Below, piece by piece: positions 1 to 6,039 of a DNA stretch of 6,127 nucleotides; position 1 is the stretch's first letter, and the number at the start of each line of letters is the position of its first letter. Origin of the DNA: an uncultured Oscillospiraceae bacterium (GTDB lineage: Bacteria; Bacillota; Clostridia; Oscillospirales; Oscillospiraceae). The stretch is taken from the NCBI GenBank assembly GCA_910587395.1, contig CAJULJ010000113.1, forward strand, positions 1 to 6,127. Reading direction: 5' to 3'. Made by a program: the position numbers and the translations under genes. The notes under the pieces were generated by a model, which saw only the letters and a list, made by a program, of their open reading frames with translations, did no database searches and was not told the origin of the DNA.

Positions 1-301
1 CTTCCTCCACACTGCTTTCACGCCGGCGATACCGCTCTATAATGGCCGTTTCAAACGAGACTCCCTTCAGGCGGGGCACATGGAGCGTAACATCGCCGGA
101 GGTGGTGGTAAGGTTTCGGCTGTAGTGACCACTACGGTACCCCTGGCGAGCCTCATTTCGCTCATACCGGGCTGCCTGAGTCAGTTTCTCCGCCTCCTGC
201 TCCAGCAGCTCATTCAGCGTTTCTTCCACGCTCCCGCGAACCAGCTCTTTAAGTTGACCCTTGATTACTTCTTCATTTAGCTGTACAATCTTCTCTGACA
301 T
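1..301 (-). CDS. IS256/Mutator-family transposase, N-terminal part (runs off left edge)
   Basis: Read leftward from the ATG at 301-299, this frame gives 100 residues beginning MSEKIVQLNEEVIKGQL and is still open at the window edge. Residues 46-80 carry the N-terminal signature of IS256-type transposases: YERNEARQGYRSGHYSR, then a TTTSGDVTLHVPRLKG strand segment, then an IIERYRRRE stretch. In IS256 the equivalent region is YERTENRQ...RNGYYERSFTT...LELKVPR. Family members are about 400 aa DDE transposases that move an IS by cut-and-paste or copy-out. The DDE catalytic residues lie beyond the window, so intactness cannot be judged. The start is supported by an AGGAGA ribosome binding site at 311-316, 9 nt upstream of the ATG. 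The gene points the same way as the recombinase operon but is separated from it by 274 bp, and it probably belongs to an independent IS inserted beside the operon's end. Confidence 0.88.
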   Translation of the reverse strand, partial: MSEKIVQLNEEVIKGQLKELVRGSVEETLNELLEQEAEKLTQAARYERNEARQGYRSGHYSRNLTTTSGDVTLHVPRLKGVSFETAIIERYRRRESSVEE

Positions 302-340
302 GGTTTGCTCTCTCCTCTCTGAATGGTGTGTCGCTACTTC

Positions 341-370
341 ATTCTACCAGAAGGCTGCAAACCTTGTCTT
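341..370 (-). promoter_or_regulatory. Candidate promoter of the IS256-type transposase
   Basis: On the minus strand, AAGACA (370-365) and TAGAAT (346-341) are separated by 18 bp and lie about 40 nt upstream of the transposase ATG, with an AGGAGA ribosome binding site in between at 316-311. TAGAAT matches 5 of 6 bases of the -10 consensus and AAGACA matches 4 of 6 bases of the -35 consensus. This is a pattern match only. IS promoters are often weak or completed by flanking DNA. Confidence 0.4.
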
Positions 371-421
371 TTTTATTTGCGCAACTTATTGTACCTTATC
401 AACTTCAGCTGCTGTTATCCA

Positions 422-464
422 CCGCGTCAGCGGTTTAGTTCAAAAACAAATTGTAAACAAACCG
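422..464. repeat. Small overlapping inverted repeats in AT-rich spacer
   Basis: Two overlapping dyads are visible. CCGC/GCGG (422-425 and 430-433) is separated by GTCA. A longer, imperfect dyad pairs CGGTTTAGTT (431-440) with AACAAACCG at the end of the run 456-464, allowing one bulged base. The function is unknown. They could be part of the IS end, a recombinase binding region or chance. They are close to the size where chance is a fair explanation. Confidence 0.3.
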
Positions 465-524
465 TGAACGATGTCGAATATGAGAAATTGGCTTTATTTC
501 ATGGCAAGCGAGTTAATTTTTCTG

Positions 525-564
525 AGGGGGTTCTCCGCCCAAGTCCCCGGAGGGAGAATCCCCT
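525..564. repeat. GC-rich stem-loop just after the recombinase operon
   Basis: AGGGGGTTCTCC (525-536) and GGAGAATCCCCT (553-564) are reverse complements at 11 of 12 positions, with a 16-nt loop that could pair a little further. On the minus strand the hairpin begins 12 nt after the TGA of the last recombinase-domain gene (578-576), where a transcription terminator would be expected. The stem is followed on that strand by CAGAAAAATT rather than a U-tract, and on the plus strand only by TTTGTG. It is therefore not a canonical Rho-independent terminator. It could still protect the mRNA 3' end, pause polymerase or mark an element end. Confidence 0.6.
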
Positions 565-575
565 TTGTGCTACGC

Positions 576-953
576 TCAATTTGCCACGCTTGCTTTCATC
601 AGCTCATGCAGTATCTCGGTGGCCGTCTGCGGGACCATGCCATCGGCACAGACCACTTCGACAAGCCGATCTTCCAGCCAGCGCAGATAAGCGTCCGTCT
701 TTACCACGTCCCGGCCCAAGCGGGAGAGGTTTGCTACCAGCAGAAGGTCAACTTTCCCAGCGTCTACCGCATTAGAAACCTCGGTCAGCCCCCGGCGGGA
801 AAAGTCCAGTCCGCTGGCCTGTTCTGCGGTAGTACCTGCGATCTCAAAGCCCTGCTTTTCGGCAAACGCCTCCAATGCTGCCTGTTGAGATGCCAGCGCA
901 CGAGCGTCAGGGTACGCGACCCTGCAATAAATCCAGGTCCTTTTATGCTCCAT
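576..953 (-). CDS. Short serine-recombinase-like protein lacking the catalytic serine
   Basis: This 125-aa protein is a stand-alone resolvase N-terminal domain and the fourth gene of the recombinase operon. The N-terminal strand reads WIYCRVAYPDARA (residues 7-19). In active serine recombinases the motif is Y-x-R-V-S, so alanine 13 (codon GCG at 917-915) replaces the nucleophilic serine. The second catalytic motif is kept as NLSRLGRD (75-82, with R78 and R81), as is a GLDFSRRGL segment (48-56). The chain ends soon after the catalytic core, with no Recombinase domain, zinc ribbon or helix-turn-helix. The ATG at 953 is preferred over an in-frame ATG at 977 because AAGGAGAG (968-961) lies 7 nt upstream; it overlaps the preceding gene by 11 nt. 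Strand cleavage is predicted to be impossible. A role as heteromeric partner, directionality modulator or regulator of the three large recombinases is inference. Confidence 0.85.
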   Translation of the reverse strand: MEHKRTWIYCRVAYPDARALASQQAALEAFAEKQGFEIAGTTAEQASGLDFSRRGLTEVSNAVDAGKVDLLLVANLSRLGRDVVKTDAYLRWLEDRLVEVVCADGMVPQTATEILHELMKASVAN

Positions 954-2556
954 TCTGATGCTCTCCTTGTAAATCAAGTATCAGCTTTTCCAGTTCATCC
1001 CGGTAATTCCAGGCGATTTCAAACCGATCACCAGGAAAAACAAGGACTTCTTTCAAAACCTCCGCCGTAATCTCACTGGTGATTTCCTTCACATCCAGAT
1101 ACTTTCCGAATGTAGAAACAAATCCGTTCCGCAAGCTGCCATCCGCGCCCATGTTTTCCAGCGCGGCCTCCAATTCGCTGATCCGGGCGGCGGTATCATC
1201 CCGCTGCTTGGCTGCGGCGGTTTTCGCCGCAAGATATTCCGGCTTGCCGATCTCTCCCAGCGCAAAGGATTCATAAAGGCCGCTGATCTGCTGGGAAAGC
1301 CTCTGGTGTGTCTCCCGCAGTCCGGCGAGATTTTTCTTAACTGCGGCGGCGTCTTTTTTCTGCTCACGGTGCTGTTCCTCCCACAACCGGCTCAACTCCA
1401 CCGCCATTTGCGCCTGCACACGAAGCCCATCGGAAATGACTTCCAAAATATCGGCCCCCTGCACCTGTTTGACGCAGGCAAAGGAATCGTTGTATCGCGG
1501 GGTGTAGCAGTAGAAATACATTTGCTTGCCCAGCTTGTAACTCATTGCGTGGCCGCAAACACCGCACCGAACCTTACCACGCAGAGGCCAATCACGCTTT
1601 TTTAACTCGCCATGTTCCACAAACTCCCGCATAGCCGTCTGCGCCCGGTCAAATTCTTCCCGCGTTACGATGCCCTCATGGGTGTTCTCCACGGCGATCC
1701 AGTCCTCACGGCTGACCTTGACGGTGTGCGTGTGGCCTACCCTGTCCCGTATCCGTTTTCCAAAGATGTTTTTACCAAAGTAGCGTTCATCACGGAGAAT
1801 CTTTACAACAGCGGTATCCGTCCAGAAGTTGTTTTCTTCAATGCTGGGCCAGCGTGTCCGGGAGCAGCCCGCCGCCCGCTTATAAAGCATGGGCGTTGGC
1901 ACAGTTTCCCGGTTCAGCGCCATGGCGATCTGGTCTGCGCTGTGTCCACTCGCCGCCAGATGAAAGACGCGCCGTACTGTCTCCGCCGCTTCCGGGTCTA
2001 TGACCAGCCGGGCCTTATCAGCCGGGTCCTTGACATAGCCATAGGGGGCGAAGGGCGCGAGAAAGTCCCCCCGCTGGGCGCGGAACTTCTTCGCGCTCCG
2101 TACCTTCCGGGACAAGTCCCGGCTATAAAGGTCATACAGAAGGGCCTTGAAGGAGGTTTCCAGGCTGTCCACATCGGTGGGCCGGATGCTGTCAAAGCCA
2201 TCGTTGACGGCGATAAACCGCACTCCCAGGAAGGGGAACACGCAGGAAATGTAGTTGCCGACAGTCAGGTAATCACGGCCAAAGCGGGATAAATCTTTGA
2301 CAACGATACATTGGATTTTCCCGGCCCTTGCCTGGGCGATCATCTCCTGGACAGCGGGACGCTCAAAGTTTTTGCCGCTCCATCCATCATCACAGAACTC
2401 GATCACGCTGGTATCCGCCAATTCCGGGGTACGGCTGATAAAAGCGTCCAGCAAATTTCTCTGGTTCGTGACGCTGTTGGATTCAACTTTGCCGCTTTTC
2501 CCTAAATCATCATCCTCCGAGGACAAGCGGATATATTTTGCGGTGATAACGCTCAT
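943..2556 (-). CDS. Large serine recombinase, third of triplet
   Basis: This 537-aa protein is a complete large serine recombinase/integrase, a cytoplasmic enzyme that would cut and rejoin attachment sites through a phosphoserine linkage. Residues 5-155 form the resolvase catalytic domain: KYIRLSSEDDD (7-17) gives nucleophile S12 with R10, and VVKDLSRFGRD (85-95) gives R91 and R94. A Recombinase domain follows at about 165-310, including APYGYVKDP, NRETVPTP and ENTHEGIV. A zinc ribbon holds C331/C334 (CGVC) and C350/C361. A helical, probably coiled-coil, segment covers about 395-470. The C-terminus has the RFEIAWNYRDEL motif shared with the other two paralogs. Its ATG overlaps the TGA of the upstream gene in an ATGA arrangement (2556-2553), with GGGAGAGG at 2574-2567 as ribosome binding site. 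It lacks the long N-terminal extension of the middle paralog. Target site and direction of recombination cannot be read from the sequence. Confidence 0.95.
   Translation of the reverse strand: MSVITAKYIRLSSEDDDLGKSGKVESNSVTNQRNLLDAFISRTPELADTSVIEFCDDGWSGKNFERPAVQEMIAQARAGKIQCIVVKDLSRFGRDYLTVGNYISCVFPFLGVRFIAVNDGFDSIRPTDVDSLETSFKALLYDLYSRDLSRKVRSAKKFRAQRGDFLAPFAPYGYVKDPADKARLVIDPEAAETVRRVFHLAASGHSADQIAMALNRETVPTPMLYKRAAGCSRTRWPSIEENNFWTDTAVVKILRDERYFGKNIFGKRIRDRVGHTHTVKVSREDWIAVENTHEGIVTREEFDRAQTAMREFVEHGELKKRDWPLRGKVRCGVCGHAMSYKLGKQMYFYCYTPRYNDSFACVKQVQGADILEVISDGLRVQAQMAVELSRLWEEQHREQKKDAAAVKKNLAGLRETHQRLSQQISGLYESFALGEIGKPEYLAAKTAAAKQRDDTAARISELEAALENMGADGSLRNGFVSTFGKYLDVKEITSEITAEVLKEVLVFPGDRFEIAWNYRDELEKLILDLQGEHQNGA
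961..968 (-). promoter_or_regulatory. Ribosome binding site fixing the start at 953
   Basis: AAGGAGAG on the minus strand is 7 nt upstream of the ATG at 953-951 and lies inside the end of the preceding recombinase gene. It falls within the coding sequence that would follow the alternative ATG at 977-975, so it argues for the shorter 125-aa product and for translational coupling. Confidence 0.75.
2201..2223. repeat. 23-bp direct repeat, copy in third recombinase
   Basis: This stretch is identical to 3856-3878 in the middle recombinase and in the same orientation. It encodes the conserved VRFIAVND segment of the catalytic domain. The first recombinase has a diverged version (IAIND). It probably reflects conserved paralogous coding sequence rather than an independent repeat. 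Confidence 0.7.
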
Positions 2557-4256
2557 GCGGACACCGCCTCTCCCTCTGCCGCCAGCAGCCGGAGCAGGGC
2601 GTTGTATTCGTCCCGGTAGCGCAGAGTGATGGAAACTCGGTTCGCCCCATCAATCTCCACCCGGTCAATCAGAGCGTGAGCCATGGCCTCCGTCAGCGCG
2701 GTTTCTTCCTTGAATTGACCGCAGGCGGTAAGCCAGGGGTTTTCCGTGGTCCGCTGCCGCTCGTCCCTCTGCCGCTGTTCCAACTCATCCAACCGGGCCT
2801 GCGCCTGTTCCATATCAGAGCGGTACTGCCGCTTCATTTCCGTGTATTCCTGCTCGGTCATCAGCTTGTCAGCGTAATTCTGGTACAAGCTGTCATAGAG
2901 CATTTCCGCACGGCTGAAAGCCTGTTTCGCGGCGGCGATCTCCCTCTTGGCCTCCGCCTCCCGGCTGACCGCCTTTGCGGATTTACTGTACTGGCGTACC
3001 AACTTGTCCAGATTTTCAGCCAGCGCGATCTCACGCCGCAAGGTATCCCAAAGAATTTCAATCAGCTTCGTCTCATGGAAATACTTCTTGGGGCAGGAGG
3101 CCAAATCATTAGAGTGGCTTTGACAGATGTAAACGTAGTAAAGGTTTGTTCCCTTGTTCGTAACACATTTGTAGCGCACCAATGGACGGCCACAGTCAGC
3201 ACAGAAGATCAGGCCCCGCAGGATATTGGGGATCGTCCCCAAGGCGTCATGACATCCAAGCCGCTCCTTATAGGCGCTGCTGGCCTCTACGGCCATTTTC
3301 TGAACCGCACGGAAGGTTTCTTCATCCACCAGCGGCTCATGGGTGTCGCGGACGATCACCCACTCGGATTCCGGCACATAGTAGGGCTTTTTCCCCTCGG
3401 AGAAGCCGGACCGCTTGCGTCCCTGGACCATGTGACCCAAGTAGACCTCGGCGGTCAGGACTTTTTTTACGGAGGCTATGGTCCACCGGGAATTGGCATA
3501 GGATTCGCACTTTGCCGCCCCCTTCAAGCAGAGATACCGTCCGGGGGAAGGGACTTCCTGCTCATTCAAGGTCCGGGCAATCCGCTGATAGCTCATCCCC
3601 GTCAGACGCAGGGAGAATATCTCACGCACCACCGGCGCAGTCTCCGGGTCCGGCTCAATCCGGTGGGCATTACCGGCACACTTCTGGTAGCCGTATGCCG
3701 CCCATGAACCGATGAACTCTCCTTTCTGCTGCTTGGTCGAAATGGCCGGAAGAATCTTCCTGGATATGTCCTTGCTGTAAACGGCGTTCATGATGTTTTT
3801 CAGCGGCACTATGTAGCCGTCCTGGGTCCGCTCGGCGGTCAGCGTGTCAAAATTGTCGTTGACGGCGATAAACCGCACGTCCAAGAGCGGGAAAATCCGT
3901 TCCAGATAGTTGCCGGTTTCCCGGTAGTTGCGGCCAAACCGGGATAAATCCTTCACCACAATGCAGTCTACCTTGCCAGAGCGAACATCCTCCATCATCC
4001 GTTCAAACTCCGGGCGGTCAAAGTTCGTTCCCGTCCGTCCGTTGTCGCAGTAAAGGTCATAGAGCCGCATATCCGGCTGGCCGTCAATGTAGCTTTGAAT
4101 CAATTCCCGCTGTGTGCTGATCGTGTCCGCTCCGGGCTTTCCGCTGTCCTCTACCGACAAGCGGGCATAGCCGCCCACCTGATAAATCCGGCGGGGCTGT
4201 TCCGCTTGGACAGCTACCGGCAGGACGGGATTGACCTTGCGTTTCGTCCGCGCCAT
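2553..4256 (-). CDS. Large serine recombinase, second of triplet
   Basis: This 567-aa recombinase starts with a basic 24-residue extension (MARTKRKVNP...) not seen in its neighbours. The catalytic domain at about 25-170 has GGYARLSVEDSG (28-39), giving nucleophile S34 and R32, and VVKDLSRFGRN (100-110), giving R106 and R109. The Recombinase domain at about 180-325 includes WAAYGYQK, NEQEVPSPGRY and DTHEPLVDEETF. The zinc ribbon uses C352/C355 (CADC) and C378/C388. A glutamate- and arginine-rich coiled-coil candidate spans about 430-505, and the C-terminal motif is RVSITLRYRDEY (540-551). The frame is open up to an ATG at 4364, but that would overlap the upstream gene by over 100 bp. The ATG at 4256, one base after the upstream TGA and 9 nt from AGGGAGG (4272-4266), is much better. 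All catalytic residues are present, so it should be active. It probably acts with, or as an alternative to, the flanking recombinases. Confidence 0.95.
   Translation of the reverse strand: MARTKRKVNPVLPVAVQAEQPRRIYQVGGYARLSVEDSGKPGADTISTQRELIQSYIDGQPDMRLYDLYCDNGRTGTNFDRPEFERMMEDVRSGKVDCIVVKDLSRFGRNYRETGNYLERIFPLLDVRFIAVNDNFDTLTAERTQDGYIVPLKNIMNAVYSKDISRKILPAISTKQQKGEFIGSWAAYGYQKCAGNAHRIEPDPETAPVVREIFSLRLTGMSYQRIARTLNEQEVPSPGRYLCLKGAAKCESYANSRWTIASVKKVLTAEVYLGHMVQGRKRSGFSEGKKPYYVPESEWVIVRDTHEPLVDEETFRAVQKMAVEASSAYKERLGCHDALGTIPNILRGLIFCADCGRPLVRYKCVTNKGTNLYYVYICQSHSNDLASCPKKYFHETKLIEILWDTLRREIALAENLDKLVRQYSKSAKAVSREAEAKREIAAAKQAFSRAEMLYDSLYQNYADKLMTEQEYTEMKRQYRSDMEQAQARLDELEQRQRDERQRTTENPWLTACGQFKEETALTEAMAHALIDRVEIDGANRVSITLRYRDEYNALLRLLAAEGEAVSA
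3856..3878. repeat. 23-bp direct repeat, copy in second recombinase
   Basis: This is the same-orientation partner of 2201-2223, about 1.65 kb away, within the VRFIAVND coding segment. Homologous exchange between the two copies would fuse the middle and third recombinases into one chimeric gene. Confidence 0.7.
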
Positions 4257-4257
4257 T

Positions 4258-5904
4258 TCAGACCGCCTCCCTTCCGGGAAGGGTTCCCTGGGCCTGCCGC
4301 AGCAAATCCATCTGCCAGTGAAATTCATCGTGCCAGCGGTAGACGATCTCCACACGGCGGTCACGGAAAATCAGGATACGCTCAATCAGCGATACAATGA
4401 TGGTACGGTCCAGAGCGTCAATGTTCTGGTGCTTGCGGAACTGCTCCATCCAGCCCCGGCCCTCCGAAAAATTGCCCATTTCCCGGCTCATTTCCTCTTG
4501 GATGGCCTCGGCCTGTTCCTCCGCCTCGGCACGGCGGCGGGAGTAGGTCTTTTTCAAATCCTGGTATTCGTCCCGGTCGATCACGCCGTCAGCGAGGCTT
4601 TCATAAAGGGAGCGCAAAAGGGCCTGATTGCGGTCGATTTCTTCCCGTTTCTTCTCCAAACGGCCTTGCAGCTTTCGCATACCCGCTTGCTGAAGCTGGG
4701 CCGTGTCGGTCAGTTCCAGCAGGTCAGAGAGGTCGATCACATCCTGGATGTATCTTCTCAATGCGTCCAGCACGATCTCATCCAGCGTTTCCACCCGCAT
4801 GGAGTGGGAGAAGCAGCGCTTTTCGTTCTTGTGCGCGGCGCACACATAGTACACATACTTCTTCTTGGCGGTGGGGACGGTTTTTCGTATCATGGCCCCG
4901 CCGCACTCGCCGCAGTAGACCATGCCGGAGAACAGCTCCACCGCCTTGCCGCTGACGCTGGTGCGCGTATCCAGGGCAAGCACCTTCTGAACGCTTTCAA
5001 AGTCATAGCGGTCAATGACCGGCTCATGGCAGTTCTCCACCACCGCCCATTCTTCGCGGGGCTTCACCACCAGCCGCTTCACCCGATAGCTGGGGGTGGT
5101 CACGCGCCCCTGCTCCAACACGCCGATGTAGACCGGATTTTTCAGAATCCGCAGCACCATCCCGGCATCCCACACGGATTCCTCTTTCAGCCGGAAGGAC
5201 GTGGAGTAGCGCATCCCCTGGGACCGCTTGTAGTCCATGGGAGTGAGGATGCCCTCCGCCGTCAGGCGGTCAGCTATATCGCCCGCGCTGATCCCTTCCA
5301 GCTTCCATTTGAAAATGTCCCGCACCACACCGGCGGCGTATTCATCTACCAGCAAGCGGTGGCGGTTCTCCGGGTCCTTCCGATAGCCAAAAACAGCAAA
5401 AGAGCCAATGAAATCTCCGCGCTGGCGTTTGATTTCAAGCTGGCTCCGTGTTTTCACCGAGGTATCCCGGCAATATGCCTCGTTTATGAGGTTTTTGAAC
5501 GGGATGACCAGCTCATCAGATTCCACGTTGCTGTGCAGACTGTCATAGTTGTCGTTGATTGCGATAAAACGCACACCAAGGAAGGGAAATAACTGTTCCA
5601 GATACTCCCCCACGCCCAAGTGGTCCCTGCCGAAGCGGGACAAATCCTTGACCACGATGCAGTTGATCTTGCCAGCCTTGACCTCGGCCATCATCTCATG
5701 AAAGGCCGGACGGTCAAAATTGGACCCCGTGTAGCCGTCATCCACTTTCATGCCGCACTCCCGCAGTTCCGGGTGGCGCGTCATGTAGTCACGGATCAAG
5801 TCCTTCTGACCCGTGACGCTGTTGCTTTCCTCCTTGTCGCCGTCCTCGCGGGAAAGGCGAACGTAACCGCAGGTATTCCATACCTGTTCATCGGAAATTT
5901 TCAT
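4258..5904 (-). CDS. Large serine recombinase, first of triplet
   Basis: This 548-aa protein is the promoter-proximal recombinase. The catalytic domain at about 11-160 has CGYVRLSREDGDK (12-24), giving nucleophile S18 and R16, and VVKDLSRFGRD (84-94), giving R90 and R93. The Recombinase domain at about 165-310 includes SFAVFGYRKDPE, LTAEGILTPMDYKR and ENCHEPVIDRYDF. The zinc ribbon has C331/C334 (CGEC) and C355/C364. A long charged helical segment at about 405-478 is probably the coiled coil that, in studied large serine integrases, controls synapsis and directionality. The C-terminal motif is RVEIVYRWHDEF (517-528). The ATG at 5904 has AGGAGAG (5917-5911) 6 nt upstream. A 135-bp spacer with a large inverted repeat separates it from the TnpW-like gene, so the operon promoter is probably there. 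Nothing suggests truncation or frameshift. Confidence 0.95.
   Translation of the reverse strand: MKISDEQVWNTCGYVRLSREDGDKEESNSVTGQKDLIRDYMTRHPELRECGMKVDDGYTGSNFDRPAFHEMMAEVKAGKINCIVVKDLSRFGRDHLGVGEYLEQLFPFLGVRFIAINDNYDSLHSNVESDELVIPFKNLINEAYCRDTSVKTRSQLEIKRQRGDFIGSFAVFGYRKDPENRHRLLVDEYAAGVVRDIFKWKLEGISAGDIADRLTAEGILTPMDYKRSQGMRYSTSFRLKEESVWDAGMVLRILKNPVYIGVLEQGRVTTPSYRVKRLVVKPREEWAVVENCHEPVIDRYDFESVQKVLALDTRTSVSGKAVELFSGMVYCGECGGAMIRKTVPTAKKKYVYYVCAAHKNEKRCFSHSMRVETLDEIVLDALRRYIQDVIDLSDLLELTDTAQLQQAGMRKLQGRLEKKREEIDRNQALLRSLYESLADGVIDRDEYQDLKKTYSRRRAEAEEQAEAIQEEMSREMGNFSEGRGWMEQFRKHQNIDALDRTIIVSLIERILIFRDRRVEIVYRWHDEFHWQMDLLRQAQGTLPGREAV
4266..4272 (-). promoter_or_regulatory. Ribosome binding site fixing the start at 4256
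   Basis: AGGGAGG on the minus strand sits 9 nt upstream of the ATG at 4256-4254, inside the last codons of the preceding recombinase. The upstream TGA (4260-4258) and this ATG are separated by a single A, a typical termination-reinitiation layout. This supports the 567-aa product over the 603-aa frame that starts at 4364. Confidence 0.8.
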
Positions 5905-5910
5905 ATTCTT

Positions 5911-5917
5911 CTCTCCT
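5911..5917 (-). promoter_or_regulatory. Ribosome binding site of first recombinase
   Basis: AGGAGAG on the minus strand is 6 nt upstream of the ATG at 5904-5902, a near-consensus Firmicute Shine-Dalgarno site that supports this start. Confidence 0.75.
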
Positions 5918-5935
5918 GATCGTTAAAGTCAATCA

Positions 5936-6025
5936 GCAAAACACTTTAGCAACCAGGGGAGCGCCGGTTTGTCCTGTTGTCTATCACATTAACATAACTT
6001 CCGGCTAATGTCCAGAGTGTTTTGC
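5936..6025. repeat. Long-spaced imperfect inverted repeat upstream of recombinase operon
   Basis: GCAAAACACT at 5936-5945 is exactly reverse-complemented by AGTGTTTTGC at 6016-6025. Directly inside the left arm, TTAGC (5946-5950) is mirrored by GCTAA (6004-6008). Further in, GCCGG (5963-5967) is mirrored by CCGGC (6001-6005), which shares two bases with GCTAA, so those two pairings are alternatives. The arms flank the only intergenic region before the recombinase genes. Possible roles are an operator, a binding site for the recombinases or a TnpW-like factor, part of an attachment site, or an mRNA structure. The sequence alone does not choose between them. Confidence 0.65.
5986..6014 (-). promoter_or_regulatory. 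Candidate promoter of the recombinase operon
   Basis: On the minus strand TGGACA (6014-6009) matches 5 of 6 bases of the -35 consensus. After 17 bp comes TAATGT (5991-5986), which keeps the first, second and last bases of the -10 hexamer. The predicted transcript would start about 75-80 nt before the first recombinase ATG. The whole candidate lies between the arms of the inverted repeat at 5936-6025, so a protein bound to those arms could control it. The -10 match is weak, and read-through from the TnpW-like gene is an alternative. Confidence 0.4.
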
Positions 6026-6039
6026 AAAAAAGTTTCCTG

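Larger units (their letters stand above)
302..575. other. Gene-free gap between recombinase operon and IS transposase; likely holds element and IS ends
   Basis: No coding frame with a convincing ribosome binding site or recognisable protein is seen on either strand. The transposase leader occupies 302 to about 370. AT-rich sequence with short inverted repeats runs from about 371 to 520, and a strong GC-rich hairpin lies at 525-564, just after the last recombinase-operon stop codon. The terminal inverted repeat of the IS must lie somewhere upstream of the transposase, but it cannot be delimited because the other IS end is outside the window. Serine-integrase elements often carry the integrase genes at one terminus, so an attachment half-site in this gap is plausible but not demonstrated. 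Confidence 0.5.

Noticed and set aside
414..422. TTATCCACC resembling a DnaA box
   Set aside because: It is a single near-match (8 of 9) with no cluster and no replication gene nearby, so an origin is not supported.
954..977. 8-residue N-terminal extension of the serine-less protein
   Set aside because: The AAGGAGAG site lies within this stretch and is correctly spaced only for the ATG at 953.
471..1070. 199-aa plus-strand frame, with weak promoter-like TTGTAA-17-TCGAAT just upstream
   Set aside because: Most of it is antisense to the serine-less recombinase-like gene and the end of the third recombinase, and it runs through the hairpin. No convincing ribosome binding site precedes it, and the promoter match is only 4 of 6 bases at each hexamer.
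1612..2292. 226-aa open frame on the plus strand
   Set aside because: It is antisense to the conserved catalytic and Recombinase domains of the third recombinase and shows no known family features.
2676..3707. 343-aa open frame on the plus strand
   Set aside because: It is antisense to the middle recombinase, whose zinc ribbon, Recombinase domain and coiled coil account for this stretch. No motif or ribosome binding site supports it.
4257..4364. 36-residue N-terminal extension of the middle recombinase
   Set aside because: The extension would overlap the upstream gene by over 100 bp and has no recombinase-like content. The ATG at 4256 has a strong ribosome binding site and sits one base after the upstream stop.
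4231..5592. 453-aa open frame on the plus strand
   Set aside because: It lies entirely opposite the first recombinase, has no recognisable domain, and is rich in His, Leu and Pro as expected for an antisense shadow of GC-rich codons.
943..5904. CRISPR or other phage-defence cassette
   Set aside because: No regularly spaced repeats are present, and all coding sequence is explained by recombinases and transposon proteins.
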